A stretch of 14,508 nt of DNA from Candidatus Njordarchaeota archaeon (GTDB lineage Archaea > Thermoproteota > JANJXX01 > Panguiarchaeales > Panguiarchaeaceae): the NCBI GenBank assembly GCA_029855985.1, contig JAGSHR010000288.1:1-14508 (forward strand), written 5' to 3'. Below the pieces are notes generated by a model. It made no database searches and was not told where the DNA came from. It saw nothing but the letters and a program-made list of their open reading frames with translations. The position numbers and the translations under genes were made by a program. Shown in pieces: positions 6,250-12,845 of this stretch (position 1 is the stretch's first letter; each line of letters opens with the position of its first letter).

Positions 6250-6720
6250 TTACCCTATTTTTTTCAATTCATAGACAGAACTCTTAACGATTCTCCCCCA
6301 ATTATCAACGAATTCAAAGGAAGCATAAATCATTTTCTTCTCTTTGAGGATAACAGGTAACCATGTTTTATCGTCCTCCCACATTCTATCATAGGGGATT
6401 CTATCAAGTGGAAACCACTCAGGTTTCGCCTCGTCTGTCTCCCTTATTTCCCCATGGTAGTCGTCGGCAATGAACACGTGAACGTAACTGTAAACTGACC
6501 CATCATTTATGAATTCTATTACACCACGCCACTTAACGTTTTTTGGTTCAACGCCTATTTCCTCTTTGCACTCCCTAATTGCCGCTTGTATCGGTGTCTC
6601 GCCTTTTTCAACTTTCCCCCCTACACCATTGTATAAACCCTTACCTAGCCCCCTCTTCTTCTCGATTAACAGGATTTTTCCATTCTTGATAATGTACAGT
6701 AACGTTTCCACGTTCACCAT
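6250..6720 (-). CDS. Nudix hydrolase closely resembling MTH1 (oxidised purine nucleotide pyrophosphatase)
   Basis: A 156-residue Nudix enzyme that probably hydrolyses 8-oxo-dGTP or related oxidised purine triphosphates to the monophosphate, keeping the nucleotide pool clean. The Nudix box spans residues 35-57 and keeps G35, E41 and RECKEEIGV (49-57), with catalytic Glu53 and Glu54. Beyond the box it follows human MTH1 unusually closely: KKRGLGKGLYNGVGGKV (22-38) matches MTH1's KKRGFGAGRWNGFGGKV, with base-binding Asn31, and EWFPLDRIPYDRMWEDD (101-117) carries Trp114, Asp116 and Asp117, equivalent to MTH1 Trp117, Asp119 and Asp120. I chose ATG 6720 because GAGGT lies eight bases upstream; a TTG five codons earlier would place that site inside the gene. 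It is convergent with the permease and divergent from pyrC, which suits a nucleotide-metabolism neighbourhood. Confidence 0.9.
   Translation of the reverse strand: MVNVETLLYIIKNGKILLIEKKRGLGKGLYNGVGGKVEKGETPIQAAIRECKEEIGVEPKNVKWRGVIEFINDGSVYSYVHVFIADDYHGEIRETDEAKPEWFPLDRIPYDRMWEDDKTWLPVILKEKKMIYASFEFVDNWGRIVKSSVYELKKIG
6258..6264 (+). terminator. T-run after the purine permease gene
   Basis: Seven consecutive T on the plus strand, 30 bases past the permease stop and preceded by a C/T-rich stretch. This is the simple form of archaeal intrinsic terminator. It lies inside the 3' end of the opposing Nudix gene, so the two transcripts would overlap slightly. Confidence 0.35.
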
Positions 6721-6780
6721 TTCAATTGACCTCAAAATAAATACTCACTAAAGTTAAAGATGATTGTTATATGAAAAATA

Positions 6781-6849
6781 TTTTAGGTCACCAAACCTCT
6801 CATTTTTTAGGTATAATTATTTCTGGTCAAATGGATTAGTGTTTCGACA
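6781..6849 (+). promoter_or_regulatory. Divergent Nudix/pyrC control region, pyrC promoter
   Basis: TATAATTAT (6812-6820) is a good TATA box, giving a start near 6840 and a leader of about ten bases. No clear ribosome site precedes the ATG at 6850. TTTTAGGT occurs twice (6781-6788 and 6805-6812), 24 bases apart, the second copy touching the TATA box. On the minus strand, CATATAAC near 6770 or TTTAACTTTA (6749-6758) could serve the Nudix gene. Confidence 0.4.
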
Positions 6850-8214
6850 ATGCCATCACTATTGATAAGGAACGGAAAAGTTCATCGAAGAGGCGTCTTT
6901 GAAGAGTTAAGCGTCTTCATAGAAAATGGTCAAATTTCTAAGATATCGAAGAGGATTGATATACAAGCGGATGATGTAATAGATGCCCAAGGAAAACTCG
7001 TTATACCCGGAGTTATCGATGCCCACGTTCACTTTAGAGATCCCGGTTTAACATGGAAAGAAGACTTCTATACTGGGAGCTGTGCGGCAGCTTCAGGTGG
7101 TGTAACAACAGTTCTAGACATGCCTAACACAAAACCAAAAACAAACACAATTGAATCATACATCGAAAAAGTACGAATAGGAGAATCCAAATCCATAGTG
7201 GACTTCGGATTACACGCGGGCGTACCACTAAGCAAAAAGGATCTCGTTGAGATGCACTCTCAAGGTGCTCGAACCTTCAAGGTTTACACATATGAGTACA
7301 GTGAGCCGCTTAAAGTCCTACAAAAAATAGCTACATGGCTCTGCGAAGAAAATCTACCAGGAAAAATCCTAATTCATGCTGAATCAAAAAAGGTAATAGA
7401 GAAAAACACTAGGAGACTCAGTGAATCCGAAAAGAACATTTGGTATCACGAGCAAGTTAGAGGTCCCGAAGCGGAGGAAATTGAGGTCAAAAAAATACTA
7501 AAATTCATAGCTAAAAACGGTTGTTTCAAGAGCAACAAGCTTGGCATACATTTCGTTCACATATCAACTAGAAACGCAGCTAGGAGCATATTAGAAGCAA
7601 AAAATAAAGATTTAAACGTCACATTTGAGGTTACACCGCATCACCTTATATTGAAAATTGAGGATGTTGACCGACTAGGCCCCATCGTTAAGGTTAACCC
7701 ACCACTGAGGAACCATGAAAACGTTGAATACCTTCAAACCAACCTTGAACACATTGACCTATTTACCAGTGACCACGCACCGCACACAGCGCTAGAAAAA
7801 CTTTATGGTTTATTTGACATTACAAGGGCCCCATCAGGGATTATTGGGGTTGAAACAATGCTTCCGCTATTGCTAACCCATGCTCAAAATAGGGGACGCT
7901 CACTGAGCGCAATCCTTGACAAGCTGACAAGGGAACCCGCGGAGATCTTCAACATAAAAGAGAAAGGACGTATAGAAGAAGGATATCACGGCGATATAGT
8001 AATCCTAGATCCAAAAAAAGAATGGGAGATCAGAGGAGAAAACTTGCACGGAAAAACAAAGTTCACGCCATTTGAAGGCTTCAAAGTAAACTTTAAAGTG
8101 GATTATACCATCCTGAGAGGAGAATTAATTTACGAAAAAGGAGAATGTATAGGTAAAAAGGGTTATGGAAGATTTATAGGTGATAAAAGTGCTACACGCG
8201 GGACCAATGGATAA
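6850..8214 (+). CDS. pyrC: Dihydroorotase
   Basis: A 454-residue amidohydrolase catalysing the third step of UMP synthesis, the reversible cyclisation of carbamoyl aspartate to dihydroorotate, in the cytoplasm. Metal and substrate residues are all in place: HVHFRDPG (59-66) with His59 and His61, DMPNTKP (90-96), TFKVY (142-146) whose Lys144 is the expected carboxylated bridging lysine, HAESK (176-180), HFVHIST (234-240) with His237, and TSDHAPH (306-312) with catalytic Asp308. The order and DMPNT motif fit the monofunctional class I (PyrC/AllB-related) group; absence of allantoinase neighbours and linkage to pyrK favour dihydroorotase. The usual C-terminus ends near GYGRFIG; the last 10 or so residues (DKSATRGTNG) are an extension that overlaps the pyrK start. 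Expression is coupled to pyrK. Confidence 0.93.
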   Translation: MPSLLIRNGKVHRRGVFEELSVFIENGQISKISKRIDIQADDVIDAQGKLVIPGVIDAHVHFRDPGLTWKEDFYTGSCAAASGGVTTVLDMPNTKPKTNTIESYIEKVRIGESKSIVDFGLHAGVPLSKKDLVEMHSQGARTFKVYTYEYSEPLKVLQKIATWLCEENLPGKILIHAESKKVIEKNTRRLSESEKNIWYHEQVRGPEAEEIEVKKILKFIAKNGCFKSNKLGIHFVHISTRNAARSILEAKNKDLNVTFEVTPHHLILKIEDVDRLGPIVKVNPPLRNHENVEYLQTNLEHIDLFTSDHAPHTALEKLYGLFDITRAPSGIIGVETMLPLLLTHAQNRGRSLSAILDKLTREPAEIFNIKEKGRIEEGYHGDIVILDPKKEWEIRGENLHGKTKFTPFEGFKVNFKVDYTILRGELIYEKGECIGKKGYGRFIGDKSATRGTNG

Positions 8215-8971
8215 ACCGAGAATCAGAGAAATAATAGACATAATCGAAGAGACACAAAAAGTAAAAACATTCATAGTTATTGACGAAGAAATCTCAAAGA
8301 AGGGAAAACCAGGACAATTCGCAATGTTGTGGGTCCCAAAAAGCGAGGAGATACCAATTAGCATATCGAACATTCAAGGCAACGAGGTTTGGTTCACGGT
8401 TTCAAGAGTCGGTGAAACGACAAAAAAACTGCACAAAATGAGGAGAGGAGATCTAGTAGGAGTAAGGGGCCCCTATGGGAACAGTTTCGATTTAAATTAC
8501 AAGGAAATAATAGTGGTTGGTGGAGGATATGGGGTAGCTCCACTAGCGTTTGCCGCGGAAACAGCAAAGAAGAACAACTCAAAAATATACGTGTTTATTG
8601 GAGCCAAAACAAAATCTGAATTAATTTTCATCGAGAGATTAAAGAAAACAACCGATAAACTCTATATCTCCACTGACGATGGAACAATGGGGTTCAAAGG
8701 CTTTGTCACCGACTTATTCCTGGAGAAGTTGAACAGTGGCATAGTAAAGGGTGAGACAATTCTAACATGCGGACCGGAGGCAATGATTTACAAAGTTTAC
8801 AAAATAGCGGAAAACTACAACATTAACGTTCAAGCAAGCTTAGAGAGATACATGATGTGCGGGATCGGGATCTGTGGTTCATGTGCGCTAGGTAAGTATA
8901 GAGTATGCATAGACGGCCCCGTTTTCAACACGCAAATGTTGAAGGAAGTAGAAGATTGGATCAAAAAATAA
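8189..8971 (+). CDS. pyrK: Dihydroorotate dehydrogenase electron transfer subunit
   Basis: A 260-residue iron-sulfur flavoprotein that passes electrons from the PyrD catalytic subunit (class 1B dihydroorotate dehydrogenase) to NAD or another acceptor. Order: FAD-binding beta barrel (about 10-100, with PISIS at 56-60 and RGPYGNSF at 93-100), nucleotide-binding domain with GGGYGVAPLA (111-120) and CGPEAM (194-199), and a C-terminal 2Fe-2S site of Cys224, Cys229, Cys232 and Cys240 in MCGIGICGSC and CIDGPVF. The start is uncertain: GTG 8189 is preceded four bases away by GGTGAT (8179-8184), the same spacing as before the GIY-YIG gene. GTG 8180 lies inside that site. ATG 8207 (MDKPRI) matches where I expect family members to begin but lacks a site. 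All options overlap pyrC. No pyrD follows, which is unusual. Confidence 0.9.
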   Translation: MLHAGPMDKPRIREIIDIIEETQKVKTFIVIDEEISKKGKPGQFAMLWVPKSEEIPISISNIQGNEVWFTVSRVGETTKKLHKMRRGDLVGVRGPYGNSFDLNYKEIIVVGGGYGVAPLAFAAETAKKNNSKIYVFIGAKTKSELIFIERLKKTTDKLYISTDDGTMGFKGFVTDLFLEKLNSGIVKGETILTCGPEAMIYKVYKIAENYNINVQASLERYMMCGIGICGSCALGKYRVCIDGPVFNTQMLKEVEDWIKK

Positions 8972-9094
8972 AAACAATAACTTAGACCACAATTAACCTG
9001 AGTTTCGAATAATCAACAAAACATATCTCAAATCACTGGACCGGAATTAGGACTTTAATACAAATTGTTTTTCAAGATGTTGTTGCACGATGTT

Positions 9095-9460
9095 TTAAGC
9101 TACTTCATCCTTAAAAGTGAACTTTAGTTCTCCGTACTCCTTGGCTTTTGTTTTTAGTTCAATGCTGTGTTTTCCCGGCTCAAGCTTCTTTCCTAACACC
9201 CTAACTGTAATCTTCGTTTTTACCTTGAAGGGTATAGGATTATTGGAGCTTATTTCCGAGGAGTTGATCTCATTCCCATCAAATACTATTTTCACGTTTC
9301 CCTGGGGGACCTCCTCCTTATCCACTGTGATCGTTAGGGGTTCAATAATGGTCGCATCCGCTAATACGTTGTTCAATTCGAACTCAAAGCCATCATCCGT
9401 GTTTTTAAGACTCTTCTTCACGTACAATTTTTTTAGAAGGAAACCTGGAACCTTAACCAT
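9095..9460 (-). CDS. Small conserved beta-rich protein, unknown function
   Basis: A 121-residue soluble protein with no signal peptide or membrane span. It begins MVKVPGFLLKKLYVKKSLKN, then alternates short strands and turns: GFEFELNNVLADATI, LTITVDKEEV, VKIVFDGNEI, NPIPFKVKTKITVRVLGKKL and GKHSIELKTKAKEYGELKF. The layout suggests a single immunoglobulin-like or jelly-roll beta sandwich. The MVKVPGFxLKKLYVKxSLKN start resembles a small protein family I associate with archaea and some bacteria, with no function I can vouch for; a loose similarity to DUF6379-type beta domains is possible. ATG 9460 has a strong GAGGTGA site six bases upstream, and a TATA-like TTTATAAC (minus strand, 9494-9501) gives a short leader. 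It is transcribed alone, just downstream of the operon that ends at 9526. Confidence 0.8.
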   Translation of the reverse strand: MVKVPGFLLKKLYVKKSLKNTDDGFEFELNNVLADATIIEPLTITVDKEEVPQGNVKIVFDGNEINSSEISSNNPIPFKVKTKITVRVLGKKLEPGKHSIELKTKAKEYGELKFTFKDEVA

Positions 9461-9490
9461 GTCAGTTCACCTCGCATAAAGAAAAGAAAT

Positions 9491-9508
9491 TAAAGTTATA
9501 AACGTTTA
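9491..9508 (-). promoter_or_regulatory. Promoter of the small beta-rich gene overlapping palindrome TAAACGTTTA, copy 2
   Basis: On the minus strand TAAACGTTTATAACTTTA contains the TATA-like TTTATAAC about 35 bases before the ATG at 9460. The perfect palindrome TAAACGTTTA (9499-9508) overlaps its upstream edge. The same TAAAGTTA-AACGTTTA string, two bases shorter, occurs at 4533-4548. A regulator bound here would control TBP access. Confidence 0.4.
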
Positions 9509-9525
9509 ATACCTAGCCATGTTAA

Positions 9526-10065
9526 CTATAGAACCTTGAAGTTCTTACCCGATTCATTACAGACTGGGCATCTAACAGGTCGTTCTCTTATAGATATAAA
9601 ACCACAAACGTCGCATTGATACAACTCAACGTCTTCCTCAAAATGTTTTTTCTCTTTCTCTAGCATTTCGATCGTTGCGTTTAGAACATCGACAAACTGT
9701 GAATAATATACAGATAATAGTGCGATTTGGTCTAGCAAATTAGTTTCAGCTACTTCCTTAGCCTTAGTTAACATTTCCTTTAGCGTTTCTATGATGGTCT
9801 CTAACTCGCAAGATTCCTCCAAACTAAGTTGAAGCCCCATTTTATTACCAGTTGTATTTAAGCCCATTTCATCAAGTGTAGCCTTGATTTTCTCGAATAT
9901 ACCAATGTAAACTTTCAACATGTTGCTAATACCAACATAGAGCTTCCTAATACCTGCTGGTAAATCACTCTTGGAGACACAGTTCCCCAAGTACTCGGAT
10001 AACCCCTTTGCCAACTTTGCAACCTCTAATGGTGCAAGACCGTGAGTTTCATTGTTCATCCTCAT
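9526..10065 (-). CDS. Helical protein with a C-terminal rubredoxin-like zinc ribbon
   Basis: A 179-residue protein in two parts. Residues about 10-145 are predicted helices, with a long pair around 82-108 and 110-145 (LLDQIALLSVYYSQFVDVLN and EMLEKEKKHFEED). Residues 149-179 are a zinc ribbon: Cys151, Cys154, Cys166 and Cys169 as CDVCGFISI and CPVCNESGKNF, very like the C-terminal rubredoxin-type domain of rubrerythrin. The helical part lacks the ExxH iron ligands of rubrerythrin or ferritin, and only two His occur in the protein, so a diiron enzyme is unlikely. The start ATG at 10065 overlaps the stop of the 628-residue gene by four bases (ATGA), with GGGAG just upstream; Met3 is an alternative start. 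The coupling suggests the two products act together, perhaps as a complex. Specific function unknown. Confidence 0.8.
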   Translation of the reverse strand: MRMNNETHGLAPLEVAKLAKGLSEYLGNCVSKSDLPAGIRKLYVGISNMLKVYIGIFEKIKATLDEMGLNTTGNKMGLQLSLEESCELETIIETLKEMLTKAKEVAETNLLDQIALLSVYYSQFVDVLNATIEMLEKEKKHFEEDVELYQCDVCGFISIRERPVRCPVCNESGKNFKVL

Positions 10066-11948
10066 TCACTCCCTTTTTCCTTAACGTATTTGTGAAAGAT
10101 TTTTTCACCAATGTAGTAGATGAACTCGTTCGTTGATGTTCGAATTTCCTCTAGGATTTCCCTAGCTCTCTCGATGTTCTCGTCTATCCCACTAAGTGCG
10201 TAGAATTTAATGGCTAAGAGTATCTTAAAGTAGTAGAGCATTGGGGAGTGTTGCATCATTTTAGCAGCTCTCTCTATCCCATAGGCCACCTGGGTTAAAA
10301 TGTTTCTCTTAATTTCCTTATATGGACTAAGCAGAACAGTGTTTCCAATTGCTTCCAGTAAGTCAATATAGTAGTGAATGAAGTGGTACTCGTTTTGCTC
10401 CCAGAAGTCCATCATGTTATCATCAGACAACTCAACGAGAAGTTTCGGAAGGTCCTTAAAGAAGGTTCTTCTATACTCTGCAACGCGGGTAACAGCGGCG
10501 ATAAGCCCTGCGAGTGTAACATAGTACATGTCAATCATTATCCTATTCGCGTTTTTAACCGCAACCAACCACTCCAATTTTGATTTAATATAACTATAGA
10601 ATTTATCAATCTTGTTGACCGCTTCAACGTCCTCAAGTTCCAGCAACAAACCGTAAATCAGGTTGAATATAAAGTAGAGATTCACTCCCTTATGTCTGTT
10701 AGTAGCACGGTATGCTTTCTCGAGTAACAAATCGAAGTTGCTGGAAACATAGTCGAAAACCTTGTAGAGAAGGTCCTTGCCCTCCTCAAGCTTTAAGTTA
10801 GGAGACAACAATCCCCATATCAATATGAACATGTACATGTGGGACAAACTGTATTTCGATGGTAAATCTTTCTTAAGGGAATCATCCAGCATACTCTTTA
10901 TGTCCCCAAGCAATGAGAGAAATTCCGTTATATTTTTAGGTCTCCTAACAAGTATATCCAAGAGATAATCCATCTCTAAACACATAATGTAAAGCCACTC
11001 AGATTTATCTTTAAACTTCCTCTCGAGAAAACTCAAAACCTGCTTGTTTGGAACCGGAGCAATTAAAATGGCGTAAACATCACTTATAACTCCCTCTTGA
11101 GAAAGCTTCTGAAGAAAATCAAAACGCCTCCTAATAAAGAACTCTCTACGCTCATTGTATGACCCAAGCTCGAAAAAAGCCATCAACTCAGCTTTAAGGA
11201 ATGTTCTAGCTAGTTCATCTTTTATGCTGGAGATCACGGTGTTGACCACGTTCAAATCGGGAGCTTTGATTTTTGGGTCGAAAGAGTTAAGGGTCAGTGC
11301 GGCTTTAGCATACAAAATCTTCGCCAAATCTCCAAATTTAGGGTCATCAAACAAGCTGTCAGCCAAGTTAACAACATCCTCAAGATTACCAGCGAAATAT
11401 AACTCAACCAAGCGTTCAAGACTAATTTTCTGAACAGATTTCTTTAATCTATCAATAAAACTAGGCTTATATTTTTCCACCTTTAAGTTCTTAACCTTGA
11501 GCTCATCGCCGCGCTCAATGTCGATAATAGAATAGAGTGCACTCGCCAACTGCCTTACCGTTCTTATACTAGGAGGCGACCTATAAATAATTTTCATAAT
11601 TTCCTCATCCACAATGTTTCTAAGCTCTTCGTTCAATATCAAGTCGTCAGGTGAAGAAATCAATTTATTGATACGTTCCATTATGTAATTAACCAAGTCT
11701 TTTAACTGCGGATCTTCGGTATCACTGATCAGAGAAAGTATGAGACCATTACCGTAGCTAATATAGACATGTGTTCCCGCTGACTGGAAATAATCCAACT
11801 TTGAACGAGTCAACTCTTCCAGCGCTGAGCTTATAGCCGACAAGAGACTAGTAAAGATAGTTCCTCCTGATCCCTCAAATATTTTCACAAGTTCCTTATA
11901 GATAATGGGGGTTCCCCCTTCATCGCTCAAAATATAACCAAGAATCAT
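10062..11948 (-). CDS. Longin-like domain fused to a long helical-repeat (solenoid) region
   Basis: A 628-residue soluble protein I do not recognise as a named family. Residues 1-98 read as a longin or roadblock-type fold: strand ILGYILSDEGG, strand TPIIYKELV, helix TIFTSLLSAISSALEEL (30-46), strands LDYFQSAGT, HVYISYGNG and LILSLISDT, then helix DPQLKDLVNYIMERINKLI (79-97). This strand-strand-helix-three-strand-helix order is that of longin domains, and the 'LLSAISSALEEL' helix is typical of archaeal members. Residues about 170-625 are almost all helical, with TPR-like pairs such as NLEDVVNLADSLFDDPKFGD. Longin and roadblock proteins often bind small GTPases; an Arf-like GTPase is encoded at the window start, but any link is inference. 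ATG 11948 has GAGGGT six bases upstream. It is the first gene of an operon with the zinc-ribbon protein. Confidence 0.75.
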   Translation of the reverse strand: MILGYILSDEGGTPIIYKELVKIFEGSGGTIFTSLLSAISSALEELTRSKLDYFQSAGTHVYISYGNGLILSLISDTEDPQLKDLVNYIMERINKLISSPDDLILNEELRNIVDEEIMKIIYRSPPSIRTVRQLASALYSIIDIERGDELKVKNLKVEKYKPSFIDRLKKSVQKISLERLVELYFAGNLEDVVNLADSLFDDPKFGDLAKILYAKAALTLNSFDPKIKAPDLNVVNTVISSIKDELARTFLKAELMAFFELGSYNERREFFIRRRFDFLQKLSQEGVISDVYAILIAPVPNKQVLSFLERKFKDKSEWLYIMCLEMDYLLDILVRRPKNITEFLSLLGDIKSMLDDSLKKDLPSKYSLSHMYMFILIWGLLSPNLKLEEGKDLLYKVFDYVSSNFDLLLEKAYRATNRHKGVNLYFIFNLIYGLLLELEDVEAVNKIDKFYSYIKSKLEWLVAVKNANRIMIDMYYVTLAGLIAAVTRVAEYRRTFFKDLPKLLVELSDDNMMDFWEQNEYHFIHYYIDLLEAIGNTVLLSPYKEIKRNILTQVAYGIERAAKMMQHSPMLYYFKILLAIKFYALSGIDENIERAREILEEIRTSTNEFIYYIGEKIFHKYVKEKGSE

Positions 11949-12259
11949 GCTTTGACCCTCAAGCTATTCAGTTACCGTACAATTATTTTACTTCACTACG
12001 TGTATACTATACAGTCTACATTAAATAGAAATCTCAGATTTAAATATTGTCTCCAATTTTTAACCTTTGACTCGAAAAATAAATAATAAGCAAATGAATT
12101 GAACACAAATTTGCAAACGTTCGAAGAACGCGAACACTCAATGCAGACAAAAATATGAAATCTTTAGTAAATGAATATCTAACAAATCGGACATTATGTT
12201 TCTACATTTTTTTGAATCTAGCTGAATTGTGAAAATAAAGTGTACTTCGGGTGATTTAA
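11949..12259. other. Divergent intergenic region of 311 bases
   Basis: No gene is visible. For the minus-strand operon there is a TATA-like TATTTAATG (12019-12027), with the near-palindrome GTATA-C-TATAC (12002-12012) where transcription would begin; a second candidate TTTAAAT lies at about 12039-12045. Further right, CGTTC-GAA-GAACG (12118-12130) is a short hairpin sequence. On the plus strand GGTGAT (12250-12255) is the ribosome site of the GIY-YIG gene. No tRNA or repeat array is present. Confidence 0.45.
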
Positions 12260-12706
12260 ATGTCTCAAGTACTTTTGGATACCGCTATTATAAAGTGTCT
12301 AGGCGATTGTATAGAGCAAATAACACATACCAAAAGCGAGGAAGTGAAAGTAGAACACAATTGCTTAGATTTACTCGAAGGGATTTCTTCCATACCAAAC
12401 AGTCCAGGAGTGTACATTGTGTTATTAAATTGTGGCAAACCCGATGAGGAAATCGTATATATAGGTTCATCAAATGACCTGAAGAAAAGAATCCGCAATT
12501 TCGTTAAACAATATAAAAGAAAAGAAGCAAAACGGCCTCATAAACCAGCTGGTTATTGTGGCCAATCGCTTAACGAACCAATTAGCAGCTTAAAAATTAA
12601 AACGATTATAACACAAAGTGAAGAATATGCGAGGGCCATAGAAAGATATTTAATCTACATGCACAAAAAATTGACCGGTAAATTGCCTCAATGCAACAAA
12701 AGATAA
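12260..12706 (+). CDS. GIY-YIG nuclease domain protein
   Basis: A 148-residue protein with one GIY-YIG endonuclease domain of the UvrC/Cho-like kind. Seen: IPNSPGVYIVLL (45-56) with Tyr52 in the GVY variant of GIY, EEIVYIGSSNDLKKRIRNF (63-81) with Tyr67, Gly69 and catalytic Arg77, ARAIERYLIY (124-133) with metal-binding Glu128, and a terminal LPQCNKR with Asn146. All five catalytic-site positions are therefore filled and cleavage activity is likely. The N-terminal 40 residues are helical and match no domain I know; there is no helix-hairpin-helix or other DNA-binding domain. ATG 12260 has a perfect GGTGAT four bases upstream. Roles open to it include DNA repair, a degraded homing endonuclease or a defence nuclease. 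It is a single gene between two minus-strand units, with lower GC than the pyr genes. Confidence 0.85.
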   Translation: MSQVLLDTAIIKCLGDCIEQITHTKSEEVKVEHNCLDLLEGISSIPNSPGVYIVLLNCGKPDEEIVYIGSSNDLKKRIRNFVKQYKRKEAKRPHKPAGYCGQSLNEPISSLKIKTIITQSEEYARAIERYLIYMHKKLTGKLPQCNKR

Positions 12707-12799
12707 AAAATACAATTATATATTTGTTGTTTTTAGTATACTAAGGATACACAATCCCTTTATAAATTTGACAAACCACAAGCAAATAAATAATCAGCT

Positions 12800-12838
12800 A
12801 TAGGCCTATCCAAAAAAAGTTAAAATAATAAAAAACCT
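12800..12838 (-). terminator. T-rich terminator region and palindrome between converging genes
   Basis: On the minus strand the membrane protein gene is followed by T-runs (A6 at about 12831-12836 and A7 at 12812-12818 on the plus strand), typical of archaeal termination. Just beyond lies the perfect 10-bp palindrome ATAGGCCTAT (12800-12809), the only GC-rich symmetrical element in this gap. The opposing GIY-YIG gene has its own T-run near 12730-12734. Confidence 0.35.
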
Positions 12839-12845
12839 TAACACA

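Noticed and set aside
12229..12447. Overlapping 72-codon plus-strand frame at the GIY-YIG start
   Set aside because: It is a shadow of the GIY-YIG gene in another frame, Arg/Ser-rich with no ribosome site.
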